Assembly: GCF_014652455.1 (NCBI RefSeq) | Contig: NZ_BMYV01000003.1 | Span: 310,001 to 374,000, forward strand | DNA from: Litorimonas cladophorae | GTDB taxonomy: Bacteria; Pseudomonadota; Alphaproteobacteria; Caulobacterales; Maricaulaceae | Length of the DNA: 64,000 nucleotides | Reading direction: 5' to 3' | Part shown: in pieces, positions 55,745 to 64,000 of the stretch | Position numbering within the stretch: position 1 is the stretch's first letter | Layout: each line of letters starts with the position of its first letter | The notes under the pieces: generated by a model | Database searches by the model: none | The model's input: the letters and a program-made list of their open reading frames with translations, nothing else | What the model was told of the DNA's origin: nothing | Position numbers and translations under genes: made by a program

Positions 55745-55819
55745 CGCCCTGTCAGCATCTTGTGCTGCGGGATTATTTTTGTTGATCCGTAGATAGGCCA
55801 GACACGCGGGATTGGCAAG
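55745..55819 (-). repeat. 75-bp direct repeat, copy 2 (upstream of DUF2341 gene)
   Basis: Copy of 54161-54235 with three mismatches. The same promoter-like pair, TTGCCA (55818-55813), 17 bases, TATCTA (55795-55790), sits about 105 bases before the DUF2341 start. Confidence 0.85.
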
Positions 55820-55841
55820 GGGGGAGTTCAGGTTGCTCCCG

Positions 55842-56999
55842 TTATCGACTGGGCCACGCCCAATTGGTTTGATTGTCCAAACTCACTTCTGTTTCGCCGT
55901 GATCTTTCTTCAACGGAATAATCTGGCACTGAATTTCTGTTGTCAGGTAATCAATTAGAATTTTTGAATGTGAAATAATCAAAATCTGCGATTCCTCTGA
56001 CGCCCGCGCAATCAAGCGCGCAAGTGGCGCGAGCAAGTCTTGGTGCAAGCTGGTTTCAGGTTCATTCAACACCAAGAACTCTGGCGGTCGAGGGCTTAAT
56101 AGTGCAGCGACCAACAGTATATAACGCAGTGTCCCATCGGAAAGCTCGCGTGCCGACAACTGTCGCAGCAATCCATATTGCGACATGAGGAGCTGGAACC
56201 GTCCGTCCCGAATATCAAGAGATAGGGACGCACCAGGGAATGCATCTTCGATTGTAACGTCCAAGGCTCGACGATCGCCAATTTCCATGATTGTCTGAAC
56301 CGCGGCGGCCAAATCACTGCCATCAGGACTAAGAATCGGGGTCCGCGTCCCAATTTGTGATTGACGGGCGGGCGCATCTTCGTCCGTGCGAAAATGATCA
56401 TAAAACCGCCATTCGCGCATTTTCTCGCGCATCAGTAATAGCTCCGGCGCAAGGCGTGGGTCGACGCCATGCATCATCATACTGTCAAATGACGCAATGT
56501 CTGAACCGGTCGTATGCCATGCCCCTGTTTCATTATCCTTTAGTGATACATGCGGCCCTGCCCGTTTCGCAATCGTAGTTGCGGGGCGCAGAACCTCGCC
56601 GACCCAAACAATTTCTTGTTTGATGACCGGATCATTTGCAAAAATGGATGACCCTGGAACGGGCAAGCCCAAATCGACGAGGTAACTGTAATCCTCGCTG
56701 GCGTAACCCAGTTTTAGCGCGACAGGTTTTTGTCTGACCGTTCCTTGAAGCGGGTGCTCACCACTGCGCATCGCGCGGGAGATATTTTCGGGGCCTGCCC
56801 AGAGCGTTGACGGAAAGCCGCCCTCTTTCGCGAGGGACGAAAACAACTGCCCGCGCGAGGTCTCAGTTAAAAGTTTCAGCGCCTTAAAAAGAGAAGATTT
56901 CCCACTGCCATTCGGCCCTGTAACAATATTCACATTCTCCAGGTGGAGTTTCACATCTCGTAGTGAACGGTAACCAGAAATAGCAAGTTTTGTGATCAT
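55842..56999 (-). CDS. AAA family ATPase (COG4637-like, RecF/SMC-type)
   Basis: 385 residues. Walker A GPNGSGKSSLFKAL (residues ~29-42), the ABC-type signature region ELSDGTLRYILLVAALL and Walker B-type LVLNEPETSLHQDLL, with a late switch HSKILIDYL. This fits the AAA_21-type predicted ATPases that sense or act on DNA/protein ends; function unknown. It stands alone, divergent-free, between DUF2341 and gshB on the same strand. Confidence 0.88.
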   Translation of the reverse strand: MITKLAISGYRSLRDVKLHLENVNIVTGPNGSGKSSLFKALKLLTETSRGQLFSSLAKEGGFPSTLWAGPENISRAMRSGEHPLQGTVRQKPVALKLGYASEDYSYLVDLGLPVPGSSIFANDPVIKQEIVWVGEVLRPATTIAKRAGPHVSLKDNETGAWHTTGSDIASFDSMMMHGVDPRLAPELLLMREKMREWRFYDHFRTDEDAPARQSQIGTRTPILSPDGSDLAAAVQTIMEIGDRRALDVTIEDAFPGASLSLDIRDGRFQLLMSQYGLLRQLSARELSDGTLRYILLVAALLSPRPPEFLVLNEPETSLHQDLLAPLARLIARASEESQILIISHSKILIDYLTTEIQCQIIPLKKDHGETEVSLDNQTNWAWPSR

Positions 57000-57046
57000 A
57001 GTTTACGTATGACAGCTATGGGTTGCGGATTTCTAAATTAATGCGC

Positions 57047-57994
57047 CTAGTTTAATTTAGTCGCTATGGCGTCCCAACATAAACTCGCCGCATCAACCCC
57101 ACTGAATCGCTTAAGTTCCTGCACGCCCGTTGGGCTGGTAATATTTATCTCTGTCATTTTATCGCCAATGACGTCGATGCCGACCAAGATTTGACCGCGT
57201 GCCTTTAGCATTGGGCCGATGGCGTTGCAGATGCGCAGGTCGTCTTCGGTCAGTTCGGTGGGAACCGCTTGACCGCCAACATGCATGTTGGAGCGGGTTT
57301 CGCCCTTTTGCGGGACGCGGTTGATGGCGCCCACGGCTTCGCCGTCGATAATTAGAATGCGTTTGTCGCCCTTGACGACCAGCGGGAGAAAGGCTTGGGC
57401 GATGACGGGTTCGCGCGAGCTTTCCATGAACATTTCAAAGATCGAGCTGTAATTCGGGTCGCCCTTTTTGATACGGAAAATCCCCGCGCCACCATTGCCA
57501 TAAAGCGGCTTGAGGATGATGTCCTTATATTCGGCGCGGAAGGCATCAATCGCCACGCGGTCCCGAGAGATCAGCGTCGCCGGCATCAGCTCTGGGTAAT
57601 CCAGCGGTAGGATTTTTTCGGGGCAGTCGCGGACCCATTTCGGATCATTCACGACAAGGGTCTTGCCCTCTAGCCGCTCCAGAATATGGGTCGCCGTGAT
57701 ATAGGACATATCGAACGGCGGGTCTTGGCGCATCCAGACGACGTCAATATCGGTTTCCAGATCAATCAATTCACGTTCGCCAAAGATCGCAGGTTGGCTC
57801 TGATCGCGCTGAACCGTCATGGGTCGCGCGCGCGCCAAAATCCGTCCACGATCATAGGTCAGATGTTCTGGCCCATATTCCCACATCGTCCAACCGCGCG
57901 CTTGGGCGACTTCGGCCAAGGCGAATGTGGTGTCCCCGTCAATATTGACAGTTTCCATTGGGTCCATTTGGAAGGCAACGTGCTTGCGGGCCAT
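57047..57994 (-). CDS. gshB: Glutathione synthetase
   Basis: 315-residue ATP-grasp enzyme joining gamma-glutamylcysteine and glycine. MDPMETVNIDGDTTFALA start, WMRQDPPFDMSYI, ILKPLYGNGGAGIFR (grasp loop), GDKRILIIDGEAVGAINRVP and EINITSPTGVQEL are all present. Length is normal. Followed upstream by the fasciclin genes on the other strand. Confidence 0.97.
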   Translation of the reverse strand: MARKHVAFQMDPMETVNIDGDTTFALAEVAQARGWTMWEYGPEHLTYDRGRILARARPMTVQRDQSQPAIFGERELIDLETDIDVVWMRQDPPFDMSYITATHILERLEGKTLVVNDPKWVRDCPEKILPLDYPELMPATLISRDRVAIDAFRAEYKDIILKPLYGNGGAGIFRIKKGDPNYSSIFEMFMESSREPVIAQAFLPLVVKGDKRILIIDGEAVGAINRVPQKGETRSNMHVGGQAVPTELTEDDLRICNAIGPMLKARGQILVGIDVIGDKMTEINITSPTGVQELKRFSGVDAASLCWDAIATKLN

Positions 57995-58184
57995 AAGTTT
58001 AGTCTCGTTTCAGTTTGGTCTTAATTGGGACGGATAGGGCGGGAACTCAACCGCGCAAATGCGTGTTGTATGATTTAGCACGTCCGCGTGCAGGCATCGC
58101 GGCACTCGCCCCTGCGACAGTCTGTCTTGGAACATATCGGTCCCCCAATCGTACTTGAAGTAACCCCCACACTAGGAGACATAC

Positions 58185-58877
58185 ATGACTAACTTTTTGA
58201 AACTCGCTTCCGTATCTGCTTTGGCACTCGCGCTCACAGCTTGCGCCTCCACAGATAACAAATACTCCGTCGGCGTTGATGACAATGACCAGTATAGCTC
58301 CACAGCCGATGGGTCAGATGTTGAACTCTCCGATGCGCAAACATTTGGCATGGATGATGATGATCAGTTTGAAGCCACAACAGACACGAAAGCCGAAGGC
58401 GTAATGTTCGGCGGTGCGATGATGTATCCCAACAAGACAATCGTCGAGAACGCCAGCGCCGCAAACAATCTGACGACATTGGTGGCTTTGGTGAAACAAG
58501 CGCAACTCGTCGAGACATTGTCCAGCGACGGCCCGTTCACGGTCTTCGCCCCAACCGACACAGCTTTTTCCTATGTCCCATCCGAAACAACGACGGCGTT
58601 GATGCAAGATGAGAACCGCGAATTGCTGCAAGGCGTCCTGACCTATCATGTCGTCGCCGGTAAAATCACAGCGGCCGATTTGATTGGCAAAATTGAAGCC
58701 AATGGCGGGTCATTCTCCGCAGACACCGTCGCGGGGTCGCCCCTGAAATTCCGCGTCATGGACGGCAAAGTGAAAGTTATTGATGCCAAAGGCAACATGG
58801 CGACCGTGACAAACGCCGATGTCATGCAATCTAATGGCGTCGTTCACGTGGTGAACTCGGTCTTGATGCCGAAATAG
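58185..58877 (+). CDS. Fasciclin (FAS1) domain lipoprotein, first copy
   Basis: 230 residues: lipoprotein signal (LALALTACAS, Cys20), an acidic linker (DDNDQYSSTADG; to ~75), then one FAS1 domain: TIVENASAANNLTTLVALVK, GPFTVFAPTDTAFSYV, LLQGVLTYHVVAGKI and ATVTNADVMQSNGVVHVVNSVLMP. FAS1 domains mediate adhesion or ligand binding at the cell surface. Tandem paralogue follows at 59023; the leaders and N-termini (MTNFLKLASVS) are nearly identical. Confidence 0.92.
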   Translation: MTNFLKLASVSALALALTACASTDNKYSVGVDDNDQYSSTADGSDVELSDAQTFGMDDDDQFEATTDTKAEGVMFGGAMMYPNKTIVENASAANNLTTLVALVKQAQLVETLSSDGPFTVFAPTDTAFSYVPSETTTALMQDENRELLQGVLTYHVVAGKITAADLIGKIEANGGSFSADTVAGSPLKFRVMDGKVKVIDAKGNMATVTNADVMQSNGVVHVVNSVLMPK

Positions 58878-58898
58878 CGCAACACAAACTCTAACAAC

Positions 58899-58931
58899 GG
58901 TTCCGGCGTCTCTTCCCTCCCCGCCGGAACC
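58899..58931 (+). other. Stem-loop between the two fasciclin genes
   Basis: GGTTCCGGCG/CGCCGGAACC, a 10-bp stem with a 13-base loop, no T tract. It could protect the 3' end of the first transcript or act as a weak terminator. Confidence 0.6.
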
Positions 58932-59022
58932 ACCCCTACCGAAGCTGTTGGCCACAAAAAAGCCTTAGACGCGTGTCATAGACCGCAGTCCAGCCCCCTC
59001 CCCCCACAATTGGAGACTTAAT

Positions 59023-59721
59023 ATGACTAACTTTTTGAAACTTGCATCCGTATCTGTCCTTGCTCTAGCGCTCACCGCCTGTGGCGCAGAAGATTCCAAA
59101 ATGGCCGATAAGGTCGCCGAAACAACCGTCGCCGCAGAAGCCGATATGAAAGCTGCTGCCGCCAAGGCTGAGGCCGAAATGAAGCAAGCTGCCGCAAAGG
59201 CAAAAGCGGAAGCCGACAAATTGCAAGCCAGCATGAACGTTAACGTCATGGTCGGCGGCGCAGCCATGTCGCCGACAAAGACAATTGTCGAAAACGCAAG
59301 GCAAGCCGATAATCTGAAAACCCTCGTCGCCTTGGTCAAACAAGCGCAGCTTGCCGATACGTTATCGCGCCCCGGTCCTTATACCGTCTTCGCGCCAACC
59401 GACGCAGCGTTCAAAGCCGTCCCAAAAGAAACAACGGCCGCCCTGATGAAGGACGAAAACCGTAAAACACTGCAAGGGATTCTGACCTATCATGTGGTTG
59501 CCGGCAAAATGACCGCGTCAGATCTGGTCAAACAAATCGAAAAGAACGGCGGGTCTTACACAGCCGAAACTGTTGCAGGCGGCGATTTGAAGTTCCGTTT
59601 GGATGGGTCAAAGGTGAAAATTACGGATGGAAAGGGCGGTGTGTCCACCGTCACAATCGCCGATGTGATGCAATCCAATGGCGTTGTTCATGTTGTCGAC
59701 ACAGTGTTGATGCCGAAATAA
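59023..59721 (+). CDS. Fasciclin (FAS1) domain lipoprotein, second copy
   Basis: 232 residues: lipoprotein signal (LALALTACGA, Cys20), then an Ala/Lys/Glu-rich coiled-coil-like spacer (~25-72) in place of the acidic linker of the first copy, and one FAS1 domain with TIVENARQADNLKTLVALVK, GPYTVFAPTDAAFKAV and VTIADVMQSNGVVHVVDTVLMPK. Arisen by tandem duplication with replacement of the spacer. Has a terminator after it. Confidence 0.92.
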   Translation: MTNFLKLASVSVLALALTACGAEDSKMADKVAETTVAAEADMKAAAAKAEAEMKQAAAKAKAEADKLQASMNVNVMVGGAAMSPTKTIVENARQADNLKTLVALVKQAQLADTLSRPGPYTVFAPTDAAFKAVPKETTAALMKDENRKTLQGILTYHVVAGKMTASDLVKQIEKNGGSYTAETVAGGDLKFRLDGSKVKITDGKGGVSTVTIADVMQSNGVVHVVDTVLMPK

Positions 59722-59747
59722 ATCTCAAAGCGTTTTAAACGCACTTC

Positions 59748-59780
59748 GCCCCGTCGCGCCTTGCGCGGTGGGGCTTTTTT
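59748..59780 (+). terminator. Rho-independent terminator of the second fasciclin gene
   Basis: GCCCC/GGGGC with an inner GC-rich stem, followed by TTTTTT. Confidence 0.88.
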
Positions 59781-59816
59781 GTGTCAGGGAATAGAGCAAC
59801 TTATAAAGGCTACCGC

Positions 59817-60131
59817 ATGATCCTCTCGAACACTGAAACTATTCCTGGTTCTGAAATCACCCGCCACATCGGACTGGTTCAGGGCAATACTGTCCGCGCT
59901 AAACATGTCGGGCGCGACCTGATGGCGGGTCTGAAAAACATCGTGGGCGGAGAGCTGCGCGGATATACGGAATTGCTTGAAGACGCGCGCAAAGAAGCCA
60001 CCGCCCGTATGATCGAAGCGGCCCAGATCCGAGGCGCAAATGCTATTGTTAATGTTCGCTTCTCGACCAGTGCCATCACAAATGGGGCGTCAGAACTTTA
60101 TGTTTACGGCACGGCTGTGGTGATCGCCTAA
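59817..60131 (+). CDS. YbjQ family (DUF74/heavy-metal-binding-domain) protein
   Basis: 104-residue protein with the YbjQ core: MILSNTETIPGSEITRHIGLVQG, IVGGELRGYTELLEDARKEA and GANAIVNVRFSTSAI. The family forms pentamers; metal binding is proposed, function unknown. The ATG at 59817 is preferred over a frame start at 59781. Its stop overlaps the next ATG (TAATG). Confidence 0.9.
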   Translation: MILSNTETIPGSEITRHIGLVQGNTVRAKHVGRDLMAGLKNIVGGELRGYTELLEDARKEATARMIEAAQIRGANAIVNVRFSTSAITNGASELYVYGTAVVIA

Positions 60132-60571
60132 TGTACGAGCTCGGCTTCAGTGCGCTCTTGCTAATTATCGGCGTGATATTTGGCACGCGGGCACAACGAA
60201 AACATATTGAACAATTGGACAGGCGCGAAGCTGCGCTATCCTATTTGGTCGTGACTAATTTGAAAACGATCCCTGATGGCCTGGGCCAGCCCTTGCTGGT
60301 CACAGGGTCAGTCGTGATCGCATTTGATTATTTCCGTCGCTTTATCGCCTCCATTATCATGTTAGTCGGTGGAAATATTTCCATGTATGAGGTGATGTTG
60401 GACCGTGCGCGGCGCGAAGCCCTTGTCCGTTTATTGGAACAAGCAGACGCCGCAGGCGCGCGCGAGGTTCATAATGTGCGTTTCGAATTTTCGCGTGTGG
60501 GGTCTTCCGCACAGCAAGCCGGTGTCGGTGGTGGCGCGGAATTATTCGCTTATGGGACAGCTGTACGATGA
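60131..60571 (+). CDS. Membrane-anchored YbjQ-like protein
   Basis: 146 residues: one N-terminal membrane helix (LGFSALLLIIGVIFGTRA, residues ~3-20), then a YbjQ-like domain (YLVVTNLKTIPDG, VGGNISMYEVMLDRARREALVRL and AREVHNVRFEFSRV). Paralogue of the gene before it, which overlaps by one base; probably assembles with it at the membrane. Confidence 0.85.
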   Translation: MYELGFSALLLIIGVIFGTRAQRKHIEQLDRREAALSYLVVTNLKTIPDGLGQPLLVTGSVVIAFDYFRRFIASIIMLVGGNISMYEVMLDRARREALVRLLEQADAAGAREVHNVRFEFSRVGSSAQQAGVGGGAELFAYGTAVR

Positions 60572-61398
60572 GTGATTTTACCTGCAACTCCACCGACGGG
60601 ACGCAACTCATCGGACGTCATTGGCCCGTCGAGGCACCCAAAGCGGTCATGGCGCTCGTCCATGGATTTGGTGAACATTGCGGCCGATATGAACTGATGG
60701 CGACCTATCTTAATGCGCATAAGATCGCCGTTGTTGGAATCGATCTGCGCGGACATGGCCGCAGTCCCGGCCCGCGCGGGGTTATCCATCATTATGATGA
60801 CTTCCGCGCCGACTTGGCTGCCCTGCTAAGCAAAACCCGAAAATTCTATGTCGACACGCCGATGGTGCTTTACGGACATTCCATGGGCGGTGGATTGGTC
60901 TTGGACCATGATTTGCAAAGATTAGATAAGATGCCGATCATCGCCAGCGCACCGTTAATTAAATTAACCGAGCCCATTCCAAAGCCAGTGCGGGTCATCG
61001 CGAAACTGATTGGAAAAATAAACCCCAATGGCGCGATGTCTCAACCGATTGATGGGACAAAAATCTCGAATATTCCCGCTGAACAAGCCCTCTATATGGA
61101 AGATGAGCTTTGTCATGGCAGGCTAGGATTCCGCTTAGCCGAGGGTATGGTCAGCACGGGTGAAAATATTGAAGCCCGAGCAAGCGAATGGGATCGACCT
61201 TTATTACTGCTCCATTCAGAAGCCGATCAGCTGACAGGGTTTGACGGGTCGGCGAGATTCGCGCACGCAGCGAAACAAGTGGAGTTTCACGCTTTTGAGA
61301 CGCCGCAACACGAGATGCATAATGATCTATCCCGAGACGACGTTTACACCTTAATGCGCGACTTCATCCTGTCGCAGAGCGAGCCGAAAACCGCATGA
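60568..61398 (+). CDS. Alpha/beta hydrolase, monoacylglycerol-lipase-like
   Basis: 276-residue serine hydrolase. MALVHGFGEHCGRYELMA (oxyanion strand), DLRGHGRSPGPRG and nucleophile motif YGHSMGGGLV are those of lysophospholipase/monoacylglycerol lipase enzymes; the late Asp (HSEADQLTG) and His (TPQHEMHND) complete a triad. Overlaps the YbjQ-like stop by 4 bp and the ArsC-like gene by 4 bp, forming a four-gene operon. Confidence 0.93.
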   Translation: MSDFTCNSTDGTQLIGRHWPVEAPKAVMALVHGFGEHCGRYELMATYLNAHKIAVVGIDLRGHGRSPGPRGVIHHYDDFRADLAALLSKTRKFYVDTPMVLYGHSMGGGLVLDHDLQRLDKMPIIASAPLIKLTEPIPKPVRVIAKLIGKINPNGAMSQPIDGTKISNIPAEQALYMEDELCHGRLGFRLAEGMVSTGENIEARASEWDRPLLLLHSEADQLTGFDGSARFAHAAKQVEFHAFETPQHEMHNDLSRDDVYTLMRDFILSQSEPKTA

Positions 61399-61736
61399 AA
61401 ATCTATCACCTAAAAACCTGCGACACGTGCCGCAAAGCCATCAAAGCGTTGCGGGCAGCAGGTCACGACCCCGTATTACACGACGTCCGCGCCGACGGTC
61501 TGGATCGGCCCACCGTTGAAGCTCTTGAAGCCACCCTTGGGTTCGAAGCGTTGGTTAATAAGAAGAGTACAACTTGGCGTGGTTTGAGTGATGAGGTCAA
61601 ATCAGGTCTATCGCGCGACACTGCGGTCGCGCTGTTGATTGAAAACCCGACACTCATGAAGCGCCCCGTCATTGAACATAACGGACGCTATACGGTCGGT
61701 TGGACAAAGGATGTGCCCGCGACTTACGGCTGTTAG
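61395..61736 (+). CDS. ArsC/Spx-family protein (YffB-like)
   Basis: 113 residues with a thioredoxin-like fold: YHLKTCDTCRKAIKAL (CxxC at residues ~9-12) and RPVIEHNGRYTVGW. Belongs to the ArsC/Spx/YffB group; with CDTC it is more YffB/Spx-like than a true arsenate reductase (which uses CX5R). Redox or regulatory role possible; function not established. Last gene of the ybjQ-hydrolase operon. Confidence 0.88.
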   Translation: MKIYHLKTCDTCRKAIKALRAAGHDPVLHDVRADGLDRPTVEALEATLGFEALVNKKSTTWRGLSDEVKSGLSRDTAVALLIENPTLMKRPVIEHNGRYTVGWTKDVPATYGC

Positions 61737-61769
61737 ACGTTAGATCGTTTGTAACGACCTTCGACCAAG

Positions 61770-62735
61770 CTAACGAATGACGAGGGGCAACATATTTCCA
61801 TCGGCATCATAACGGATAGGAATTTCTTTACCCGTGTCTGGATCAACGTAGTAAGGCGCGCTCTCGATAACAGAAACGGCTTCACCCGCTTGACCCGTGC
61901 GATAAGCGCCCAACTCATCATCTGTTGGCAATTCTTTGCCAAGGCGTTCTCCCATCTCAATATGTTGAGGTGCCGTTGGCGCGTTAAATGGGATGGGTTG
62001 GTTTAAAGGCACATTGGTAATCGGTGCAGGGCCTTGGGCATCATAGGAAGGCGCTTGATATGTCGGCGCTTGGGGAAGCGGACCATCTGGGGCGACCTGC
62101 AAAATGCTAGGTAACTGACGTCGTGGGGTAATGATGGCGTCGGCTTTGGCTTGCAACTCTAAGCGTTTCGAAGCGGGGAGATCTGCAATACGTGCATAAG
62201 AAATAACCTGCCGTGTACCACGTGTCGTGGCAGCAATTTCTGCGGCACGCTTTAACTCTTGATCGGTACGGGCGACGCCCATCAGATAGACAATGCCATC
62301 ATGCGTTTCGACGTTGTAGTTCCGCGCTTTCACCAGCTTGTCCGCTGTCAATCTGGCGCGAACCGACTTTTCTAAAATTCCGTCTTTTGCATTGCGAACG
62401 AATGATTGCTTACCTTTGATCAGGACTTCATTCCCAACCTGTTGAATGCCGCGCGCTGACCACGCAATGCGGGCAGCTTCGATTTTATCTTTTTGCGTCG
62501 GAACATTCCCAGACAGAAGCACAATGCCCTCAGCGACTTCGACGTCGACACCTTTCAGGTTGAAATCCAACGCCCGTGTCATACGCGCCTCGATCACGCG
62601 GCCCGCGTTAACGTCTTTAACGGATCGCACAAAGCTACGCTCGTCTCCCTTGGTTACGCCCGCCGTCGCAACGGCGCATCCAGAGAGGGTCGCAGCCAAA
62701 AAAAGAGCAAAACTAGGGCGGATGAGATGTTTCAT
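61770..62735 (-). CDS. BON domain lipoprotein
   Basis: 321 residues: lipoprotein signal (LAATLSGCAV, Cys near 20), two BON domains (VIEARMTRALDFNLKGVDVEVAEG and VRARLTADKLVKARNYNVETHDGIVYLMG, each partial) and a long Pro/Gln-rich tail. BON proteins such as OsmY/DolP act at the outer membrane. The ATG at 62735 gives a clean signal peptide; the frame is open to 62786. Same strand as yraN and rsmI, as in many alphaproteobacteria. Confidence 0.9.
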   Translation of the reverse strand: MKHLIRPSFALFLAATLSGCAVATAGVTKGDERSFVRSVKDVNAGRVIEARMTRALDFNLKGVDVEVAEGIVLLSGNVPTQKDKIEAARIAWSARGIQQVGNEVLIKGKQSFVRNAKDGILEKSVRARLTADKLVKARNYNVETHDGIVYLMGVARTDQELKRAAEIAATTRGTRQVISYARIADLPASKRLELQAKADAIITPRRQLPSILQVAPDGPLPQAPTYQAPSYDAQGPAPITNVPLNQPIPFNAPTAPQHIEMGERLGKELPTDDELGAYRTGQAGEAVSVIESAPYYVDPDTGKEIPIRYDADGNMLPLVIR

Positions 62736-62792
62736 AACCAGAAGTGTAAAGGAACAGGGTGAACGGAAGGTTACCCGAACTGGCACATTCTA

Positions 62793-63173
62793 TTAAAACC
62801 CTGTAAACGCATTAGCCGTGTAATGCACGCGGGAGAAGGACGTTAACCGCCCTTCGATCACCGCCAAATCAAAGCGGATTTCGAATTCTGTGCCAAGGGT
62901 TTCAAAGTTCCGCTCGACCCAGATTTCGGCGGCTTCCATGACGCGAGAAATATTGCTGGCGGTTAAGATATCTTCTGTCTTTGAGATGCGGTCACGCTGT
63001 TTGACCTCGACAAAGGCAATCACATCTTTCTTCCGGGCGATAATGTCGACCTCGCCTTCAGGTGTTTTGAACCGTTGAGCCAGAATTCTCCAGCCGCGAA
63101 GCTTTAGCCAACGCGCCACATGGTCTTCGGCTTTACGGCTTTCGGCTTCGATTTGACGGCGGCGTTCACTCAT
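62793..63173 (-). CDS. yraN: YraN family (UPF0102) endonuclease-like protein
   Basis: 126 residues with the restriction-endonuclease-like motif: AEDHVARWLKLRGWRILAQRFK, GEVDIIARKKDVIAFVEVKQRD (active-site Asp, Glu and Lys). Nuclease-like; biological role unclear. The ATG at 63173 is preferred over in-frame starts to 63257, which would overlap rsmI. Between rsmI and the BON gene, the usual alphaproteobacterial order. Confidence 0.93.
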   Translation of the reverse strand: MSERRRQIEAESRKAEDHVARWLKLRGWRILAQRFKTPEGEVDIIARKKDVIAFVEVKQRDRISKTEDILTASNISRVMEAAEIWVERNFETLGTEFEIRFDLAVIEGRLTSFSRVHYTANAFTGF

Positions 63174-63183
63174 GCAGGCAAGT

Positions 63184-64000
63184 TCACTTTTTAAGAGATA
63201 AAGCCAGCGCGTAGACATCGCGTTTCGCCCATCCCGACATTTCGGCGACTTGCGCACTGGCGCGTTTGACTCCGTCTTCCGGGATGATTTGCTCGAGGGC
63301 AGATTGCACGCGCGCGTCGTCCCAGCCCGTGTCTTCGCCCGGAGGGCCGACTAAAAGCACCAATTCGCCGCGCGGTTGATCGACCTCAACCGAAGCAATC
63401 AACTCGGCAAAACTGCCCACCCGAGACTCTTCATAACGTTTCGTGAGTTCCCGGGTTAGGACCACATCCCGTTCACCCAGAACTTCGGCCATATCGGTGA
63501 GACAAGCTTTGATACGCGGACCAGTTTCGAAGAAGACGAGCGTGGCTTGCACCGATTTCAGGGCTTCGACCTCCCGTTTTCGTCCTGCGGATTTGGCGGG
63601 CAAAAACCCCGCGAAGAGGAAGCGATCACTTGGAAGCCCCGACTTCACCAAACCTGCCAAGACGGCCGACGCCCCCGGCAGCGGAAATACATTATGCCCT
63701 TGGGCCACAGCTTCGCGGACGAGCTTGAATCCTGGGTCTGACACCAACGGGGTCCCCGCATCACTGACGAGGGCTACGCTTTGCCCCTCGGCCAGCCAGC
63801 CCATGACCTGCGGGATTCGGGCTGCCGCATTATGGTCATGATAGGCGGTTAGCTGGTTTTTGAGGTCATAGGCCTCAAAGAGTTTGCCTGTCTGTCGGGT
63901 GTCCTCGGCTAAAACGCGGTCCGCTGCGCCCAAAACATCAAGGGCGCGCAAGGTGATATCGCGAAGATTGCCAATGGGCGTCGCCACGACATAGAGGCCA
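63184..64000 (-). CDS. rsmI: 16S rRNA (cytidine1402-2'-O)-methyltransferase, 5' end outside window
   Basis: SAM-dependent methyltransferase for C1402 in the 16S decoding centre. The frame runs off the right edge: LYVVATPIGNLRDITLRAL is the conserved N-terminal motif, so only a few codons are missing. VLAEDTRQTGKLF, LVSDAGTPLVSDPGFKLV and FFETGPRI follow. The C-terminus in the window is complete (stop at 63184). Confidence 0.96.
   Translation of the reverse strand, partial: GLYVVATPIGNLRDITLRALDVLGAADRVLAEDTRQTGKLFEAYDLKNQLTAYHDHNAAARIPQVMGWLAEGQSVALVSDAGTPLVSDPGFKLVREAVAQGHNVFPLPGASAVLAGLVKSGLPSDRFLFAGFLPAKSAGRKREVEALKSVQATLVFFETGPRIKACLTDMAEVLGERDVVLTRELTKRYEESRVGSFAELIASVEVDQPRGELVLLVGPPGEDTGWDDARVQSALEQIIPEDGVKRASAQVAEMSGWAKRDVYALALSLKK

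Noticed and set aside
1-64000. CRISPR arrays, insertion sequences, rRNA genes
   Set aside because: No regularly spaced direct repeats, transposase genes or rRNA motifs seen.

Overview
The window looks like a chromosomal segment of an alphaproteobacterium, most likely a marine, Caulobacterales/Hyphomonadaceae-like organism. This rests on gene order rather than a database search: a TimA (Tim44-like)-mltA-smr block divergent from secB, the rimP-nusA/ylxR-infB/rbfA/truB-rpsO-pnp set with an alphaproteobacterial YlxR-L7Ae fusion, a nitrilase-grxC-comF block beside a BioC-like methyltransferase, and gshB close to a BON-YraN-rsmI block. Base composition is moderate (slightly GC-rich in most genes). 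Both ends of the window cut genes: a nitrilase at the left and rsmI at the right.

Region by region: 1-5 kb is housekeeping (nitrilase, glutaredoxin, ComF-like PRTase, methyltransferase, AMACR-like CoA transferase, DUF4031, DUF1295). 5.1-12.7 kb is an accessory block: an exostosin-like glycosyltransferase, three sulfotransferase-fold proteins, a GT2 glycosyltransferase, two DUF6916 proteins, a GNAT acetyltransferase and two recently duplicated phage-tail-collar (microcystin-dependent-protein-like) genes. It ends at a tRNA-Gly(GCC) gene whose 3' end faces the block. 12.9-18.3 kb holds a ProX-type editing protein, a nucleoside salvage group (ribokinase-like kinase, phosphoribosyltransferase, nucleoside hydrolase), a thioredoxin-TPR co-chaperone, a Lon-N protein, Trm112-like and DUF1244 proteins. 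19-24.7 kb carries hslV and hslU, which are separated by three genes and each have a sigma32-like promoter next to the start codon. 24.7-39.7 kb: TetR/DM13, smr-mltA-timA / secB, dnaN-recF, ubiH-like, ftsK, an AT-rich YaaC-like gene, pepP-like, DUF2805, SlyD-like FKBP and Sel1 genes. 39.8-54.1 kb is the translation/transcription superoperon on the minus strand, interrupted by foreign-looking inserts (lipoprotein, XRE regulator, thymidine kinase, PLP decarboxylase, sulfotransferase). 54.2-64 kb: a secreted DUF2341 protein flanked by a 75-bp direct repeat that carries a promoter-like motif, an AAA ATPase, gshB, two tandem fasciclin lipoproteins, two YbjQ-like proteins, a lipase-like hydrolase, an ArsC-like protein, and BON-yraN-rsmI.

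The most promising undescribed system is the tail-collar/DUF6916/GNAT group embedded among sulfotransferases and glycosyltransferases (about 5.1-12.7 kb). It has no other phage genes, and both collar genes carry the same inverted repeat over the ribosome binding site. Second is the 75-bp promoter-bearing repeat that precedes both the DUF2341 gene and rimP. Third are the paired 20-bp palindromes upstream of hslU. No CRISPR array, insertion sequence, integrase or rRNA gene was seen.
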